From the NCBI GenBank assembly GCA_038501625.1, contig JAZAYU010000013.1, positions 9,176,001-9,240,000 of the forward strand: a stretch of DNA of 64,000 nucleotides, written 5' to 3'. The first letter of the stretch is position 1; each line of letters begins with the position of its first letter. This document shows, one piece after another, positions 11,585-23,835 of this stretch. The DNA comes from Corbicula japonica. Taxonomy: Eukaryota > Mollusca > Bivalvia > Venerida > Cyrenidae. Below the pieces are notes generated by a model. It did no database searches and was not told the DNA's origin. It saw only the letters and a list, made by a program, of their open reading frames with translations. Made by a program: the position numbers and the translations under genes.

Positions 11585-12130
11585 GGAATATTATACCAGT
11601 ATGCAACCTGTAGGTTTGTATTCGTCGAGTTGGGTATGTAAACAATATCGCGCGAGACCGAAAGTCGAGCGTGATGTGGTTTACATACGCAACGAGAAAT
11701 AATACAAACCTACAGATTGCATACTGGTATAATGTTCCTTTTATTATATACCCTTTAAATTGGGATAGTTGAACGGTATGTACACTTCTTCGCTTCTTCG
11801 CCCCTTAAACAGTAGTCTTGCTTGTTACATTTATAGCCGCAATGACTATCTATTAATTTAACTTTATTTCACATTTTGGACGATTTCATTTTGTGTTATT
11901 TGCCGTGAAATCGTTGATTATTTTTAAAGAAAGAGTTTCATTGGAGTCAACAAATCTAAATTTGTGAAAATATCGCCGTTTGAAATCGGAAGCTGCAAAA
12001 ATAAAGAATCGGAAAATTGGACAATGTGCGATACGGAATTATTAATCTGACGAGTTGTATCAATTTTGCGGATTAACACTATGCTATCATTAATGGGTAT
12101 ATAATAAAGTCTAATGTGAAAAAAATCTCG
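11585..12130 (+). repeat. Repeat family C, copy 2, with foldback module
   Basis: The module 11585-11738 is a foldback: GGAATATTATACCAGTATGC at the left pairs with GCATACTGGTATAATGTTCC at the right, around a GCGCGAGACC...GTCGAGCG centre. The part 11985-12120 matches 2112-1980 of copy 1 in inverted orientation, but its reading frame is broken by stops. No domain recognised. Confidence 0.65.
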
Positions 12131-12790
12131 CATTAGTTATGATAATATCATATATAATATTGTGTTGTTTGTCCCCGATATCCGAAAGAGAATTTTAGTC
12201 AATTGTACAATAACTAATAAAATGTATGTTAAGATGGTTATAAATCATTACTAATCATTATTTAAGGTTTGTGTTATCAACAAGAGTTTTAGGACCCATT
12301 TTTACACGTCTATTCACTGAAAAGAAACAAAATAAAACAAACTAAATTACAAAATTACCCCCTTTTTATCTGTAAATGTATTTTTAATAGCGGGGATAAA
12401 GTGCACCATGGATAACATAATTAAGCCCTTCAAGAAAATAAAATTAGGTTGATGAGTTTTAAATGGTATAAATCATTATGGTTAATTTGGGCCTTTGTTA
12501 GTTTAAACAAGACAGATTTGATATAACTCCGGGGTTTGAATTAATGACGAGTGCAAAACGATTAAACTGAATATCGCTGTTAGAAGGAAAATGCATTTTA
12601 TTAAATTATTACGGTACTTTATCTCATGTACAATATAAAAATTATTAAATTACTTTTTTAACACCTTAACATGCCATTTTTAATAGATCTGGTAAATGCA
12701 TAATTGTTTTCAAACTAAAAATGATGTACTAATCGAGCAGGCTCTTTAACATTAAATCATTGAAAAACACTTTATGAATAATTTCGAATA

Positions 12791-14070
12791 CGAGGGTTGT
12801 TCAAAATTAAATAGGACTGTGATTGTTGCTTTTCCATATTTCATTAAATCTTAAATATTTTTCATGCGTACGGCACTCGTGAAATGTTGTCTACAAGTCG
12901 AGCATGATTTTATGACATGAAATTGCTAAACCCAAGTTTCCTGTGTTATTTAATAACCATGGTAACGCGCACCCGGCGCAGCGCGTAAAAAGTTATTTAA
13001 AATGAGAATTACATGTACTTCTAGTTTTTTTTTCACAATTCGACGTCTGTGTTTCCTGATATTCCACTAACCTGTTTCATTATATGCAGGTGGCATATTT
13101 TTCAAATTTTGACGTCATTTGGACGTTTACTTGCTAAACAAATAAGATTTAAAAGACAGTAGTCACAGCGTTAAATATAGAATTTTGAGGTCCGTTGAAT
13201 AAAAATTCGCGCGATCGTTAAATTTTGTCAATATATGGGCGATATTCGTTCAGCTACATATGAGAATGTTAGATTAATGAAGGGCAATGAATCGGCGATC
13301 AGGTCAGGCATTTTTAGCTGGCCCAAGCGATTCAAAGATGGCGAAAGCGAGATCACAGGCAGGAAAGGGCAATGAGAAAGCGGGATATTGACGGGACGTC
13401 AGTTGCAGAAGAGCTACGGAAGGATCGACGGTAAACTGTTGACCAGCTGTCCTTTATGTTTCATGTAAGCATCTGGTCAATTCATTCGATTCTGAACAAA
13501 GAATTGAATAAAAGAGATATTTTTATACTATTTTATTGTATTTACCTAGATCTATGAGTATTTCAAAAAGATAATGACATAAGGATACGCAGATATTACT
13601 CGAGATATTTTACCCGATTTTTTTTTGTTTCATAAATGCTAGCCTGTGTTCAGTACAATATAATATTTTTCGATTAATGATTATTTATATTTCACTGTAC
13701 ATGTTCATATCATTATTTAGATCAGATGGTGTTTGGCATTAAAATGAATCACTAGTTGTATTCACATATTTACATTATACGCCCATGCCCGATGGTGCAG
13801 AGATTAATCAAAGATCACAATAAAAAGCAAAGAAAGGCCGACACCCGGGCCTTACCCCTGAGAGTGAGTGAAAATATGGCCACTTTCTTTCCCACAGACG
13901 AGAATTAGTCATGGGATCACAAATGTGTTATTTGTTAATATTTCGTATTGATTTTTTTCACTGTATGTAGAGGACATGTTCTGGTATTCGTTGCTTGCAA
14001 AATCGAGTAAGTAAATTATAAAGATGTGAACAGTAGAGCCGCAGTTCTATTCATTTTTTAACAACCCTCG
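12791..14070 (+). mobile_element. Mariner-family transposon, decayed
   Basis: Inverted ends CGAGGGTTGTTC (left) and GAACAACCCTCG-type (right; ACAACCCTCG) continue into a weaker match (AAATAGGACTG against CAGTTCTATT). Both ends are flanked by TA (12789-12790 and 14071-14072). The 1,280 bp length is typical of mariner. The transposase N-terminus is recognisable at 13199-13500; the rest is not. Confidence 0.8.
13199..13500 (+). pseudogene. Mariner transposase N-terminus, broken
   Basis: The frame contains a mariner-like first helix-turn-helix: IRAIVKFCQYMG, then the WPKRFKDGES stretch that corresponds to the family's W-x-K-R-F-K-D-G motif. A stop follows at about 13373. The second HTH continues in another frame (VAEELRKDRR, a further stop, then IWSIHSILN). 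One frameshift and several stops make it inactive. No D,D34D catalytic region could be traced downstream, suggesting a deletion or replacement inside the element. Confidence 0.7.
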
Positions 14071-14737
14071 TATTTACCTTTTTATGTGATATAGAATAGA
14101 AAATGTTTGTTATTATAATAAAATGCCAGAAAATCGTTATATAAAAAGACCCCTTACTATAGATAAATGCCTTCAATAGTCGCTAATATTGCATGCCAAT
14201 TTATTTTAATTGCTTTACCATGTTCTGAAAAGCACCGATACGTCGTTTCTATCACATTGCTTGCACGCAAATAACGCTACACCATTTAAATGTTTGTAAA
14301 TAATAGATGCAATCTCTGTGGTGTCTAGACTTATCATCGATTGTCTCAAAATGAGTGTCAGTGACTAAAATAGCAATAGAACTACACATTAAAATTGTGA
14401 ATTTTTAATCTTTTTGCACGCAAAAATAGTTTCTTTGGACAAAAAATGAGCCATGAATTATTTCCTGTCGTGCATCGCGAATAGTAATAATGGTTATAAT
14501 CGTTAGGACGATGGCTTGCAAGAGCCGATAAAATCTATACATTAATTGAATTTCATTTTTAATTGAGATATACCGATACAAGAACTCAAACGCAAATGAA
14601 TCTCATTATAGTTCTAATAAAATTAATTTCACACAAATATACTCGACTCGAAATACTAAAATGGTATTGACAAACACACCGTGCTTCTATTTAAAGAAAT
14701 ATTTATTAATATTTACTTTAAATAGATAAAGAAAACT

Positions 14738-14856
14738 CTAAATGCCACCGAACATGACACATTTCAAAATATTGCAGGCTCGGCTTGATGAGCTTAAACG
14801 GCAGTAAGGGAGATGCATATCCACGCCACCTAGCACCCGGTTGAGCTCTTTTTAAT
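14738..14856 (+). repeat. Repeat family A fragment
   Basis: GCCACCGAACATGACACA, GCAGGCTCGGCTTGATGAG and CCACGCCACCTAGC match the first third of family A. Confidence 0.7.
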
Positions 14857-15585
14857 ATTTGCCAAAATATATGTATCCTGCTTAACAGCCATCAAATATG
14901 GTAAATGATAACATCACTGAATAAATGTTACAACTGGGTTACGTTTTACAGCCGCCTTTCCGCACAAACAACGTAAATGGTAAATTAATATGATAGAGAA
15001 TTTGCACCAACTTAAAATTGAGTTCTCCATATATTTCATAATAAAGAGTACTTGCTGCTGGTTAACAAGTGAAGAGTTGACATACGTTAAAACCGATATT
15101 ATTGATTTTTATGCATCAAGAGAAATTATACAAGTAACGAAGCAAGCGGCCGGGTGTAACGTGGTAAAGTGACCCCCATAGAATAATGACCCCCCGGTCA
15201 TTATTTTATATAAAATAATGACCCCTTTCTATAAAATACTGACTCCCCTTCTAAAATAATGACCCCCCGATTTTATCTGTAAAATATTAACCCCCACCTA
15301 GCCTATTACTAACAAACTCTATATCGATTCAAGTCACTGTCGTGTTTCTATGGCTTTTATATTTGTTGTTGTTGTTTCTACTGCAGCCGCTGCATGCTGC
15401 TGCTGCTGCTGCTGCGTCTACATCTATTGAAATGAAATTTAAAATTGCTTTCATTTGAATTTCATTTGAATTATCATCATTGTATAACAATATACATAAG
15501 TCGCTTTAACGTAGCTGTATATGCTTCAACTTCAAAGACAACATTTTTCTACTTCATTTGACGTTAGATAGATCAGGGGGCTGTA

Positions 15586-15740
15586 CAACTAGGGCGAGAC
15601 ATGTTCAATGCTAGATATAGCTGCACTGAACTGCTCTAGGGTAGGGAGGAGGGCAACAGTAGGTGGTAGGTTGTTCCAATGGTATACAGTCCTAGGGAAG
15701 AAAGAAAATTTATAATAATCTGAGATTGCTGTAAATTAAC
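15586..15740 (-). pseudogene. Non-LTR retrotransposon ORF2 C-terminus
   Basis: On the minus strand the translation YKFSFFPRTVYHWNNLPP followed by LLPTLEQFSAAI reproduces the extreme C-terminus common to CR1/Jockey-like reverse transcriptase ORFs (the F-F-P-R-T...W-N-x-L-P signature). Stops occur just upstream. It is a short dead fragment inside the TIR element. Confidence 0.7.
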
Positions 15741-15995
15741 CTGTAACTCAGATCTTTTGCATGCTTTGTTTATCCTTTTTGTGCTAAATGACTTCTAAAA
15801 CCACTTTTCGAATGGTCGTGAAAAGGAAATCAGAATAATATTTTTAAGTTATTTCATCATTGCTAGTTCCACTAGTTACACTGTGTGGGACGTATAATCA
15901 CTATACAACTTTGATGACTACGAAAATGATTCAAACCACTAACAAACATGCACTTACAGTGATTCTGCTTGTATACTTAATAGATATTTGGTTTC

Positions 15996-16063
15996 AGTCG
16001 CAGAGTGGTTTATGTAGTTGACTCCTAATCCAGTTGCCCAGATTCGATTCCCAGGCGAGGACG
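15996..16063 (+). repeat. tRNA-like fragment
   Basis: CAGAGTGGTTTATGTAGTTGA and, later, GATTCGATTCCCAGG resemble A and B boxes at tRNA-like spacing. It does not fold as a functional tRNA; probably a SINE relic. Confidence 0.45.
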
Positions 16064-16329
16064 CTATCGAAGTATGTTACATCAGATCAGGATTAGACGA
16101 GTTCTGGTAAGAAGCCTAGAGATACTAGATTGAAATCCAGCCACCCTCGCCGCCTGAAAACTAGCTAGTTCTGTGATTATAAATATTTTTTGATGATTAA
16201 TATTCAAACAGGCCGTAAATTGCAAAAGTAGTTGCGTATCTTGTTGATGGAACGTTCCTATGCAGGCCAGCGCCTGTGTTTTAAATGATAAACTGAGCGC
16301 CGCACAGTATGTATGCCTGTCACCCATAC

Positions 16330-16400
16330 ACGACACTGGTAGGCATCGAACTCACAACGGTGAGGGGCAAGTGATTCTCGGTCGGAGACCTTAACCATTT
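16330..16400 (-). repeat. tRNA-like SINE head
   Basis: On the minus strand AATGGTTAAGGTCTCCGAC, then TCACTTGCCCCTCACC and GAGTTCGATGCC, have the A-box, anticodon-region and B-box order of a widespread type of molluscan tRNA-derived SINE. It lies inside the TIR element at 15154-16746. Confidence 0.55.
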
Positions 16401-16759
16401 TTTCTTTCCAAACAAATAGGCATCGGTAGTGGTAATCCCTGAAGCTTGGATCAATTCCGTCTAATTGCGGTTAAAAACCTGCACGTACGGACGCATGCAC
16501 GGACGGGTGCCATTACTCCTCTGATGCCTATCGATGGAGATAATTAAGTGTACCATAGACGTTTGGGTCGGGGGTCCTTATTCTATAGGGGGTCACATTT
16601 CTACGTGAGGGGTCATTTTTCGACGTGTGAGGAGTCATAATATTATGACCCCCCAGTCATAATATTATGACCGCGGAGTCAATAATTTATATTAAATAAT
16701 GACCGGGGGGTCATTATTCTATGGGGGTCACTTTACAACGTTACACCGGTGTTGATTCT

Positions 16760-18600
16760 AGTGTAACTGGCTATCTCACACGTTGTAGCATAAATGTGAT
16801 GTAATGGAAACGAAATCCGGGATTTTGGATTTTCTTCTAGCGACATCAAATCGAGGGCGCTTATACTGCGGAAATTTGACTAAAAATATTGGCGCAAAGC
16901 TGGAAAGGTTTGGCGATACAATTATGAAAACCTGATGATACCTCTAATGTAACTCTCGATGGTTATTGTTTGACGAATGGATATCATTTATATAGACAGA
17001 ATTTGCAACAGTACGGATCGACTATATGCGGTAATCTTTTATCAAGAGGATAAGTTCGAAGTGCAACAGAAATATTTTCCGTTTGTAGTATGAACGATAC
17101 AAAGATATCATTAGATACAAAATGCAACATTCCCATAAAAGTGCATGCGGTGTAGAAATTGTATCTGTTCATTTGTTATTGTGATAATAGCGTCGTTTGT
17201 TTGGGTACACTTACAGAACCGATTAACTGAAAAACATCTGTTCCTTATCTCAGAGAAGCTTTGTTTACCCGATAAAGGGCTTTATGATTTATTTGACTTA
17301 TTTGTACTGACCTCACGCTGAAAAAACTTGAATTCTTGATTTTTATGACAATATACTTTGCTTAGAATTTTGTTGAGAATGTTTTGGACAGAATGAAATT
17401 GGGAATTGGAGAAAGATACATATTTCTTTCATTCATTCATTTTATTTGATATTTTACTAAAAAGCGTTTGTAAAATAAATCTTATTTTAACAATTATTAT
17501 TATTTTTATATTAACATAGATTATTTAATGTGATCAACTAAATGAGAAGGGTCGTGTTTGATCCTACTCCAAAGGTGTGAAAACAGAACATGCCTTTTTG
17601 TTTCTGTCAACACGTCTGCATCAAAATAATAAAATCTAAAAGAAATAAAACAAACAAACAAATACCGCATCGAAGGCTCTATGTTCATTTTCATTGTTAA
17701 CGTTACTCGAGAAACTAGGCCCTTAACAATGAACATAATAAACGTTCTTATTCAGTTTAAATAAAAAACTTACTTGATTTGACGTCACTCATGTGAAGCA
17801 AAATTTGTTCCCTAATTTGTGTTGTGCGTTTGACAATAATCACTACAAATTGATTGATAAAATACAGGAATAGTTGGTCACTATTGTTAATAAATGCTGA
17901 TGAGGTTTATATAACACGCTGGAATAAGCATTTTATAATATTTGGATCTTTTTGGTATTATCTGACTTACCTTTAAAGTAGATATAAAAAGAATTTGCAG
18001 ACATACATGACTGTGTTTCTTTCCAAATAATAAGCAGTTTAATATTTTCTACATACACACGTTCTAGCTTTCTAACACAAACCCATTATGTGAGTGATGG
18101 CCGAAATACAACAACCCAATACCAGACACTATGAAATTGCAAGTACGTTCTTGTACAAATTAAACAAAAAACCAGGGAAGGTTAATGTCATTTATTTCGC
18201 CAGTATAATTATGTCGTCTGAATGACAACCGGTATATTTTCCAGATTAGTGTCTGAATTATGCTTGGTAACCTTGCATTAATGTGTCCTAGACTGATTGT
18301 TATTTGCCACCAAGCCCAAATGAGACCATTTCAAAATTTGATCATTCAAAGTCGCAATGCACCCTCTGAACTAAATGTTTTCAGAACGAAAGGAATCCAT
18401 TAAACATACAATTGCAAATTAAGTAGGCGATTGGTTTCAACATTCTCTTAAGACTGAATTATGCATTTTTAGAAATTTTCAATTCGTATGCGAAAATCTT
18501 CAGCCAGTTCCACGAGAAAGAGTTAATTATGAGTCGAATAATGTTAAAGATTCTAAGCTTAGGTTATTTGTCCAAGAAATAAGTACGGTTTTGTATAACA
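16760..18600. other. No gene seen
   Basis: AT-rich with no convincing frame. A short family A piece (AAATACCGCATCGAAGGCTC) occurs near 17660, and short inverted blocks around TTGTTAAC lie at 17680-17735. Confidence 0.5.
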
Positions 18601-18619
18601 AAAACCACGAAAACATATT

Positions 18620-19560
18620 CGAAAAGCAAGTGATTGAAACCGTGTAGTTCGTAAGTCTTATATTTTTGTGGAGTTTTTTCATTAATACTCGAATACTAAT
18701 AACATAACACCATCATTTACACTATTGCAAGCTCTAGAAAGCTAAAAAAACTGTTAGATATAAACCCCGTAAGATGTTGAGCGAGAAACATCGCCGTCTA
18801 AAATCGGAAAATTTACTTAATTGAATCAAAAGCGTCTCTTTCATCATTTCGTAGTGACGTATCCATTTTCAATAGAAAGATTAAGATCAAGAAAGTTCGC
18901 ATACTTATCTGAAGTGTATGCTTTATTGAGTTGTACTTCTTGAGGGTAACATTTATTAACCAGAGATGGAAAATGGTTATTATCTATATTCAACAAATCA
19001 TCAAGGTACCGCGAGATGTTGTTAAAGGCTGTAATCATATCATCCTGATGTTCGGTAGAAAGAGATAACATAAAAAATTTTCATGACAGTATAAAAACTG
19101 CAACAATGGTGCACAATTAGTACCCATTGGAATGCCTATTACTTGTTAATAAATAGAGATACCAAATTTCACATTAATATTATTTAATAAAAGGTGAGCG
19201 CCTCGATAAGGTCTTGACATGTCCATAAAGTATAATTATCATAAGAACCATCTGTAAAAATGCCCTATATTCATAGCAAGCGATACAGGTTTAGGTTTTA
19301 TTTTCTCTAGCAAAGGTTTTTTTTCAATGAGACTGGTTAGCTTGTCTTTTATTAAATTATGAGGGAGAGAAGTATATAAAGAGAGAAGTAGAAAACTGAA
19401 CGCATGAACAATATTTGATATAACCTTCTTTAAAACGTCGTTTGAATTTTTAATAGACCAAAATAAATTGTTGCCAGTGGTTTCAAAAACCTTTTCGCAA
19501 TACCTAATTATGTGATCTTTTATAGCTGTAAGACAAGATATTAAGAGCACGGATAGTTTA
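18620..19560 (-). pseudogene. Penelope-like reverse transcriptase, multiply disrupted
   Basis: Minus-strand pieces in two frames line up with one reverse transcriptase. 19550-19239 gives YCEKVFETTGNNLFWSIKNS and SLYTSLPHNLI. 19135-19090 gives IPMGTNCAP, the RT motif before the active site. 19071-18844 gives the catalytic motif in SRYLDDLLNIDN and FLDLNLSIENGYV. After stops, 18815-18770 gives LDGDVSRSTSYGVYI. The IPMGT...YLDD combination suits Penelope-like elements or close relatives rather than LINEs. There is no intact ORF and no GIY-YIG nuclease was seen. Confidence 0.65.
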
Positions 19561-19585
19561 GTAGTTGTTTAACAAATAGAGTTTG

Positions 19586-19690
19586 CAATACAATACAATA
19601 CAATACAGTTTATTCAGCATAAAACATTTTACAATGCTTATAGCCTAACACAAAATATGCAAGCTTAAGGTGACAAACAACAGTGAAGAA
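19586..19690 (-). repeat. 3' end of a non-LTR retrotransposon, pentamer tail
   Basis: On the minus strand AATAAA (19609-19614) is followed by four or so TATTG units. An AATAAA followed by a short tandem tail is typical of CR1/L2-like LINE insertions. A similar end is at 62725-62800. Confidence 0.5.
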
Positions 19691-20422
19691 AAAACAATAA
19701 TCCATACATTTTATGGTTGCAATAGATTATTTTCTTTTACAGAGGCAGATTTTAATTAAAGTAGTTTTTTTAGTTGAACACATACAAACTACAGATATTT
19801 TAATTTTGAATGTTTTCATCTCTTTTCTTGTTTGCGAAGTATATAAATTTTGCTAAATTCAATAAGACGAGTTTGCAATAAATCATGCTATGTACGATGT
19901 TTTGTGTATTTAAGGCAACCAATACAAGTAGGTACTTTTTTTCAAAACTGGTTCAATATTGATTCTAAATTGTGTAAATAGTAGAGTGTTTCCAATAACC
20001 ATATCACTCTTAGATGAAAAAGTCAGTGTGTAAGCATTATTGGTATTAATAAGCTCTTCAGTTTGAATTTTAAAATAGTGTATACGTCACTCTATGATTA
20101 CATTATTTGAAGAATTATCAGCAAAACTTTTGTGAAATTCCCCTTTTTAAATGATGAAAGTTAAAACGTAGTCGTGGTGGTAATAAAGCAGTTCTTTTTA
20201 CAACCTTTCTTGACATAGTGAAGAAACGAAACTGGCATACATTGCAAACATATACAATTGATGAACAATTAGAACATACAAGTGTATTCGTCAAATAAAA
20301 ACCGGTTACATTTAAACTGATGAATTACAACGAAAACTGGTTTGAACTGCATCTAGTTGTCGGCATTATACCAAACTTACCCATTCTTAAATGTAACATG
20401 TCAAAAAGGTAATCTTTTCAGA

Positions 20423-20672
20423 AAAAAGGTGAAATATGCATATCAGGAATCGCTACACTCACAACACACAGCCTCACCACGCAGCGAAAAAGAAGAAAGG
20501 AAGAGAGAGAGAGCATGTTTGTTAAAAGTATGTCAATTCAAATAAGACGCCACAAACAATTAACGAAAAAGGGAACCATTGGGGTTACCGCCTTGGAACG
20601 GCCAGTGGGAAAACAAATTGCCACTGGGGGTTTAAACCAGGTTCTATGGTGAACCTCACACTTCAGGCCAAC
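20423..20672 (+). repeat. Repeat family B copy
   Basis: Complete-looking copy: GTGAAATATGCATATCAGG, CACCACGCAGCGAAAAAG, AAGACGCCACAAACAATTAA, TTACCGCCTTGGAACGG and TTGCCACTGGGGGTTTAAAC, ending near AACCTCACAC. Confidence 0.75.
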
Positions 20673-21099
20673 CAATTGTCAAACGACCAATAACAATGTT
20701 TTACCTCACATTTTGGTGGTTATCGAAAATGTAACTGTAAATGTGAGCTGAATTTTTTATCTTTAATAAAAATATTCAAAGGTAGATATAAGTCGTGACA
20801 CAACTACCTAGATATATTTTATAGAGTACCTCCTCTTTAGGACGAAATCATAAGTTTAATATAACCGGTTTTATTCGACTTAAACATACACGGTCTAAAG
20901 CTGTTACGTAAATAACTACTTAAAATCATATTTATCGCAATAACACGTGAAAATTTGATGAACAATGATGGCTGGGTTCAAAATTCTCAGAAAAGGTTAC
21001 TATTGGCAATTAACACACGACGCTATTTTACAAATCACGATAACGTTCTGGCAAGCGTCAAGACATTATTTATATTCTGCAAGAATGTTAATAAACTTT

Positions 21100-21354
21100 T
21101 TGCAATTAGTTCAAAAATGTTTTGCAATGAAGTCAAACAACTTTCTGCAAGGAGGTCAACAATGTTTGGCAATCAGATTAAACAATGTTCTGCAATGAGC
21201 TCAAACAATGTTCTGCAATGAGGTCAAACAACTAACAAAACTTTATGCAATGAGGTCAAACAACTAACATCTTTATGCAATGAGGTCATATAACTAACAA
21301 CTTTATGCAATGAGGTCAAACAACTAACAACTTTATGCAATGAGGTCAAACAAT
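21100..21354. repeat. Tandem array with changing unit length
   Basis: Repeats of TTTGCAATGAGGTCAAACAA. The left part has divergent units of about 20-25 bp (TTCTGCAATGAGCTCAAACA). The right part has four nearly identical 30-bp units containing CTTTATGCAATGAGGTCAAA plus CAACTAACAA. Open frames through it are by-products. Confidence 0.9.
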
Positions 21355-22014
21355 GAAAGTATCTTTGGTTGTTTTAGGTCAATTCGCGAACCTCGTTGAT
21401 TATGACATCTGTTCTTTGTGTCAGAGTCGCCAGACTACAAGTAAGTGAAACAAAAATGCGAAATTCATCAAGACATTTGAATACTTTTATTATTAATCCA
21501 GATTTATTTCCAAATCAAATTATAAAATATGAATGTTTTACTAAAAAACTATATAAGTATGTTTTCAACAGTCTACATTTCATTTCACTTCTCAGAAGTT
21601 TTAATTTCAAAATGTTATTGATCATAAGGCATTTAAATGAGATTCCATATTTCTTATTTTGAATAAATTTAACCCCATTGTAAAAACTAATAAACATTGC
21701 ACTTACATGTATCCAATTCTTTCTTATATCGTTTCTATTATAAAAGTCAAATGAAACAAACTGAATCATTTGAAATAGCAAAGGAAAATCGAGTTCACAT
21801 ATCCCTTATTTTGCGCAGTGCGTATCTTTTAACAGATAATTTGTCTGCAACAAATTACATCATGGCTTATGTAAATGAATCTTCCAAGACATAATGTTTA
21901 GTTTAACGAGTTGTAAATGTGTTGAATCATTATATTAGGCTTAATAAGAAGGATTCAGAACATCTTCATTTATCTCCTGCTTATATCTTGATAAAGCGTG
22001 CAAAACGATTATAA

Positions 22015-22250
22015 CTTCATTGAGGGTTCCTTGTTCACCGCCATATGCATATCATCGTTTGGGATCGATCACAATTGTACTGTTTATTGGTGTAAATATT
22101 GAGTTGCTCAACCCGGGGCTAGACGGCGAGGGTAGTAATATGCATTTCCATTACTGCCCATTTACAGACTGAGTCAAACCGAAAATGCAATATTTTCATA
22201 TTTGTCGTGTTCGGTTACTTTCAAAGTTCCCGTTTTATCTTTTTCAACGT
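22015..22250 (-). repeat. Repeat family A copy
   Basis: Reverse-orientation copy with the GGGGCTAGACGGCG, AGTAATATGCATTTCCATTA and CAAAGTTCCCGTTTTATC blocks. The left end is truncated within the GGTTCCTTGTTCACCGCC block. Confidence 0.75.
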
Positions 22251-22269
22251 GACCTATCTTTTTCAACGT

Positions 22270-23740
22270 GACCTAGCTGTCTACAACAAATTACACGTTT
22301 CAGTAATGAATAAGTGGACACACAGACGTTTGCCTTTAATACACTGATGAAATCTTCTGTGCATATCACTCAGATGGTTATATTTAATTTAATATGATTG
22401 TCCCTGTTTGAAAAGCCGATACAATTTGAAGAATGTGTACATTCAAGTCAACCAGAAAACAATAAATACAAACATAGGGACAGCAGCACTCAGAAAAAGA
22501 CATGGTCCGATCATCGTACATTTGCTAAAAGACCACTCTTAAGTCTTAACGGAAATTAGTCTCTTTTTCAGCAATTTAGAAGCTAGAGAATTGAGACTGG
22601 TCTACTTTTCAGCCTTATTATTTTGGACACAGCTCCTTACAATTATATTAGAAGAGAAAAATACAACATTCCTTTCTAATATGACAGCAATCAAAAGTAA
22701 TTACAGACTGAAGAATCTGTGAGATACATTTACGTTGTCATTACTTCAGCGTTTAGAGTCAACAAGAGCTCAGTTGTTTACTCAACAATATATTGGCTAT
22801 TGTTTTGAATGCAACACCTCGTTTTATTGCTGGCAGATAAAGATTTAAAAACCTGTTTATTGTCAGAAAATTGTGCTTCTATAGAACGCTTTTATCCTTT
22901 TAGTATAAAAAGATCATTTGTTCAATGCAAGATGTGCTCAAACGTGCGGTAAAATGCATTTGAATCAAACGAAACCTTATACGTTCTTTTGTCATTATGG
23001 ATTGTAATCCAAATCAAAAAGGAAAATCTTTTATTTTCCTTTTTGACATCATTTTTGTTGGAGATTCATTGTTGATATTTCTTTGCTACCAAATAACTGC
23101 CTTTATTTCCAAACTGATCTCACTGAACTGAGTAAAAATCGTTTCCAGAGAAATTTCTCCTGGAAATCCCCTTATGATCTAAGAAGATCCAGTATAATCT
23201 GTGAAAGAAGTTTCTGATTAATCCGTTTAAAGCTATTTAACAGGACTGGTAAATATTATTGAATAATTCTTAATTCTGTCAAAAGAAACAGCTAGAAAAA
23301 TTACCTTAACACGACAGGCAGAAATATTTGTTTTAATTGTAGAACGATCGTCATGTCGTTCCACCAACAGTCCGTCTGAATGACTGACTAACGAGTATGG
23401 TTTCTAATTATATTTGCATTAGTCCCGGATGGATTGTTTAATGGTTATTCCGAAATAAAAGTAATTCAAAAATATGTTCTACTGAGCAATTATTATGCAT
23501 AATTTCATTCTTGCTCTGTAATTTAATTGGTTTGCGATGTGTAATAATAAGTTTAAAAGAGGTCGTCAGCACTATTCTTTAGTTTCGGAATAATGTAGGA
23601 CCAAGTGTATATATCTCTCTAACCTTACGTTTCTTGTGTTATCATTAAAGAACAAACAATAACTTTTTCCATTAGATTATTAATAAAGTTATTTACATAA
23701 AAACAAGATTCTTCCGTAAGTAAGGTCTCGATGCTGTACA
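22270..23740. other. No gene seen; two small hairpins
   Basis: Perfect short palindromes at 23015-23045 (CAAAAAGGAAAAT with ATTTTCCTTTTTG) and 23143-23167 (TTTCCAGAGAAA with TTTCTCCTGGAAA). Otherwise AT-rich with no frame of interest. Confidence 0.5.
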
Positions 23741-23743
23741 CCA

Positions 23744-23835
23744 GTGCCCAATGTTATAACACTGAGCATTGAAACCAGTCTCAATTTTTAAACAATCAGA
23801 TGCTTGAGATTTGAGACTGGTTTCCAATCTCAGTC
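23744..23835. repeat. Palindromic MITE family D, internally deleted copy
   Basis: GTTATAAC, GAAACCAGTCTCAA, then AATCAGATGCTTGAGATTTG and AGACTGGTTTCCAATCTCAG match the outer parts of the 145-bp palindrome at 37450-37594. The centre is missing. Confidence 0.7.

Larger units (their letters stand above)
15154..16746. mobile_element. TIR element with GGGGTCATTATT subterminal repeats
   Basis: The ends GTGTAACGTGGTAAAGTGAC and the reverse complement of GTCACTTTACAACGTTACAC are inverted copies extending about 60 bp. Both are flanked by CGG, a possible 3-bp target duplication (15151-15153 and 16747-16749). Next to each end the motif GGGGTCATTATT/AATAATGACCCC is repeated several times in both orientations, as expected for transposase binding. 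The interior holds a (CTG)n run near 15396-15416, a LINE C-terminus and tRNA-like pieces, but no transposase. Superfamily not assigned. Confidence 0.8.

Noticed and set aside
21100..21354. CRISPR-like array of 30-bp repeats
   Set aside because: Units are contiguous with no unique spacers, in eukaryotic DNA; a simple tandem array. The same applies to 39772-40418.
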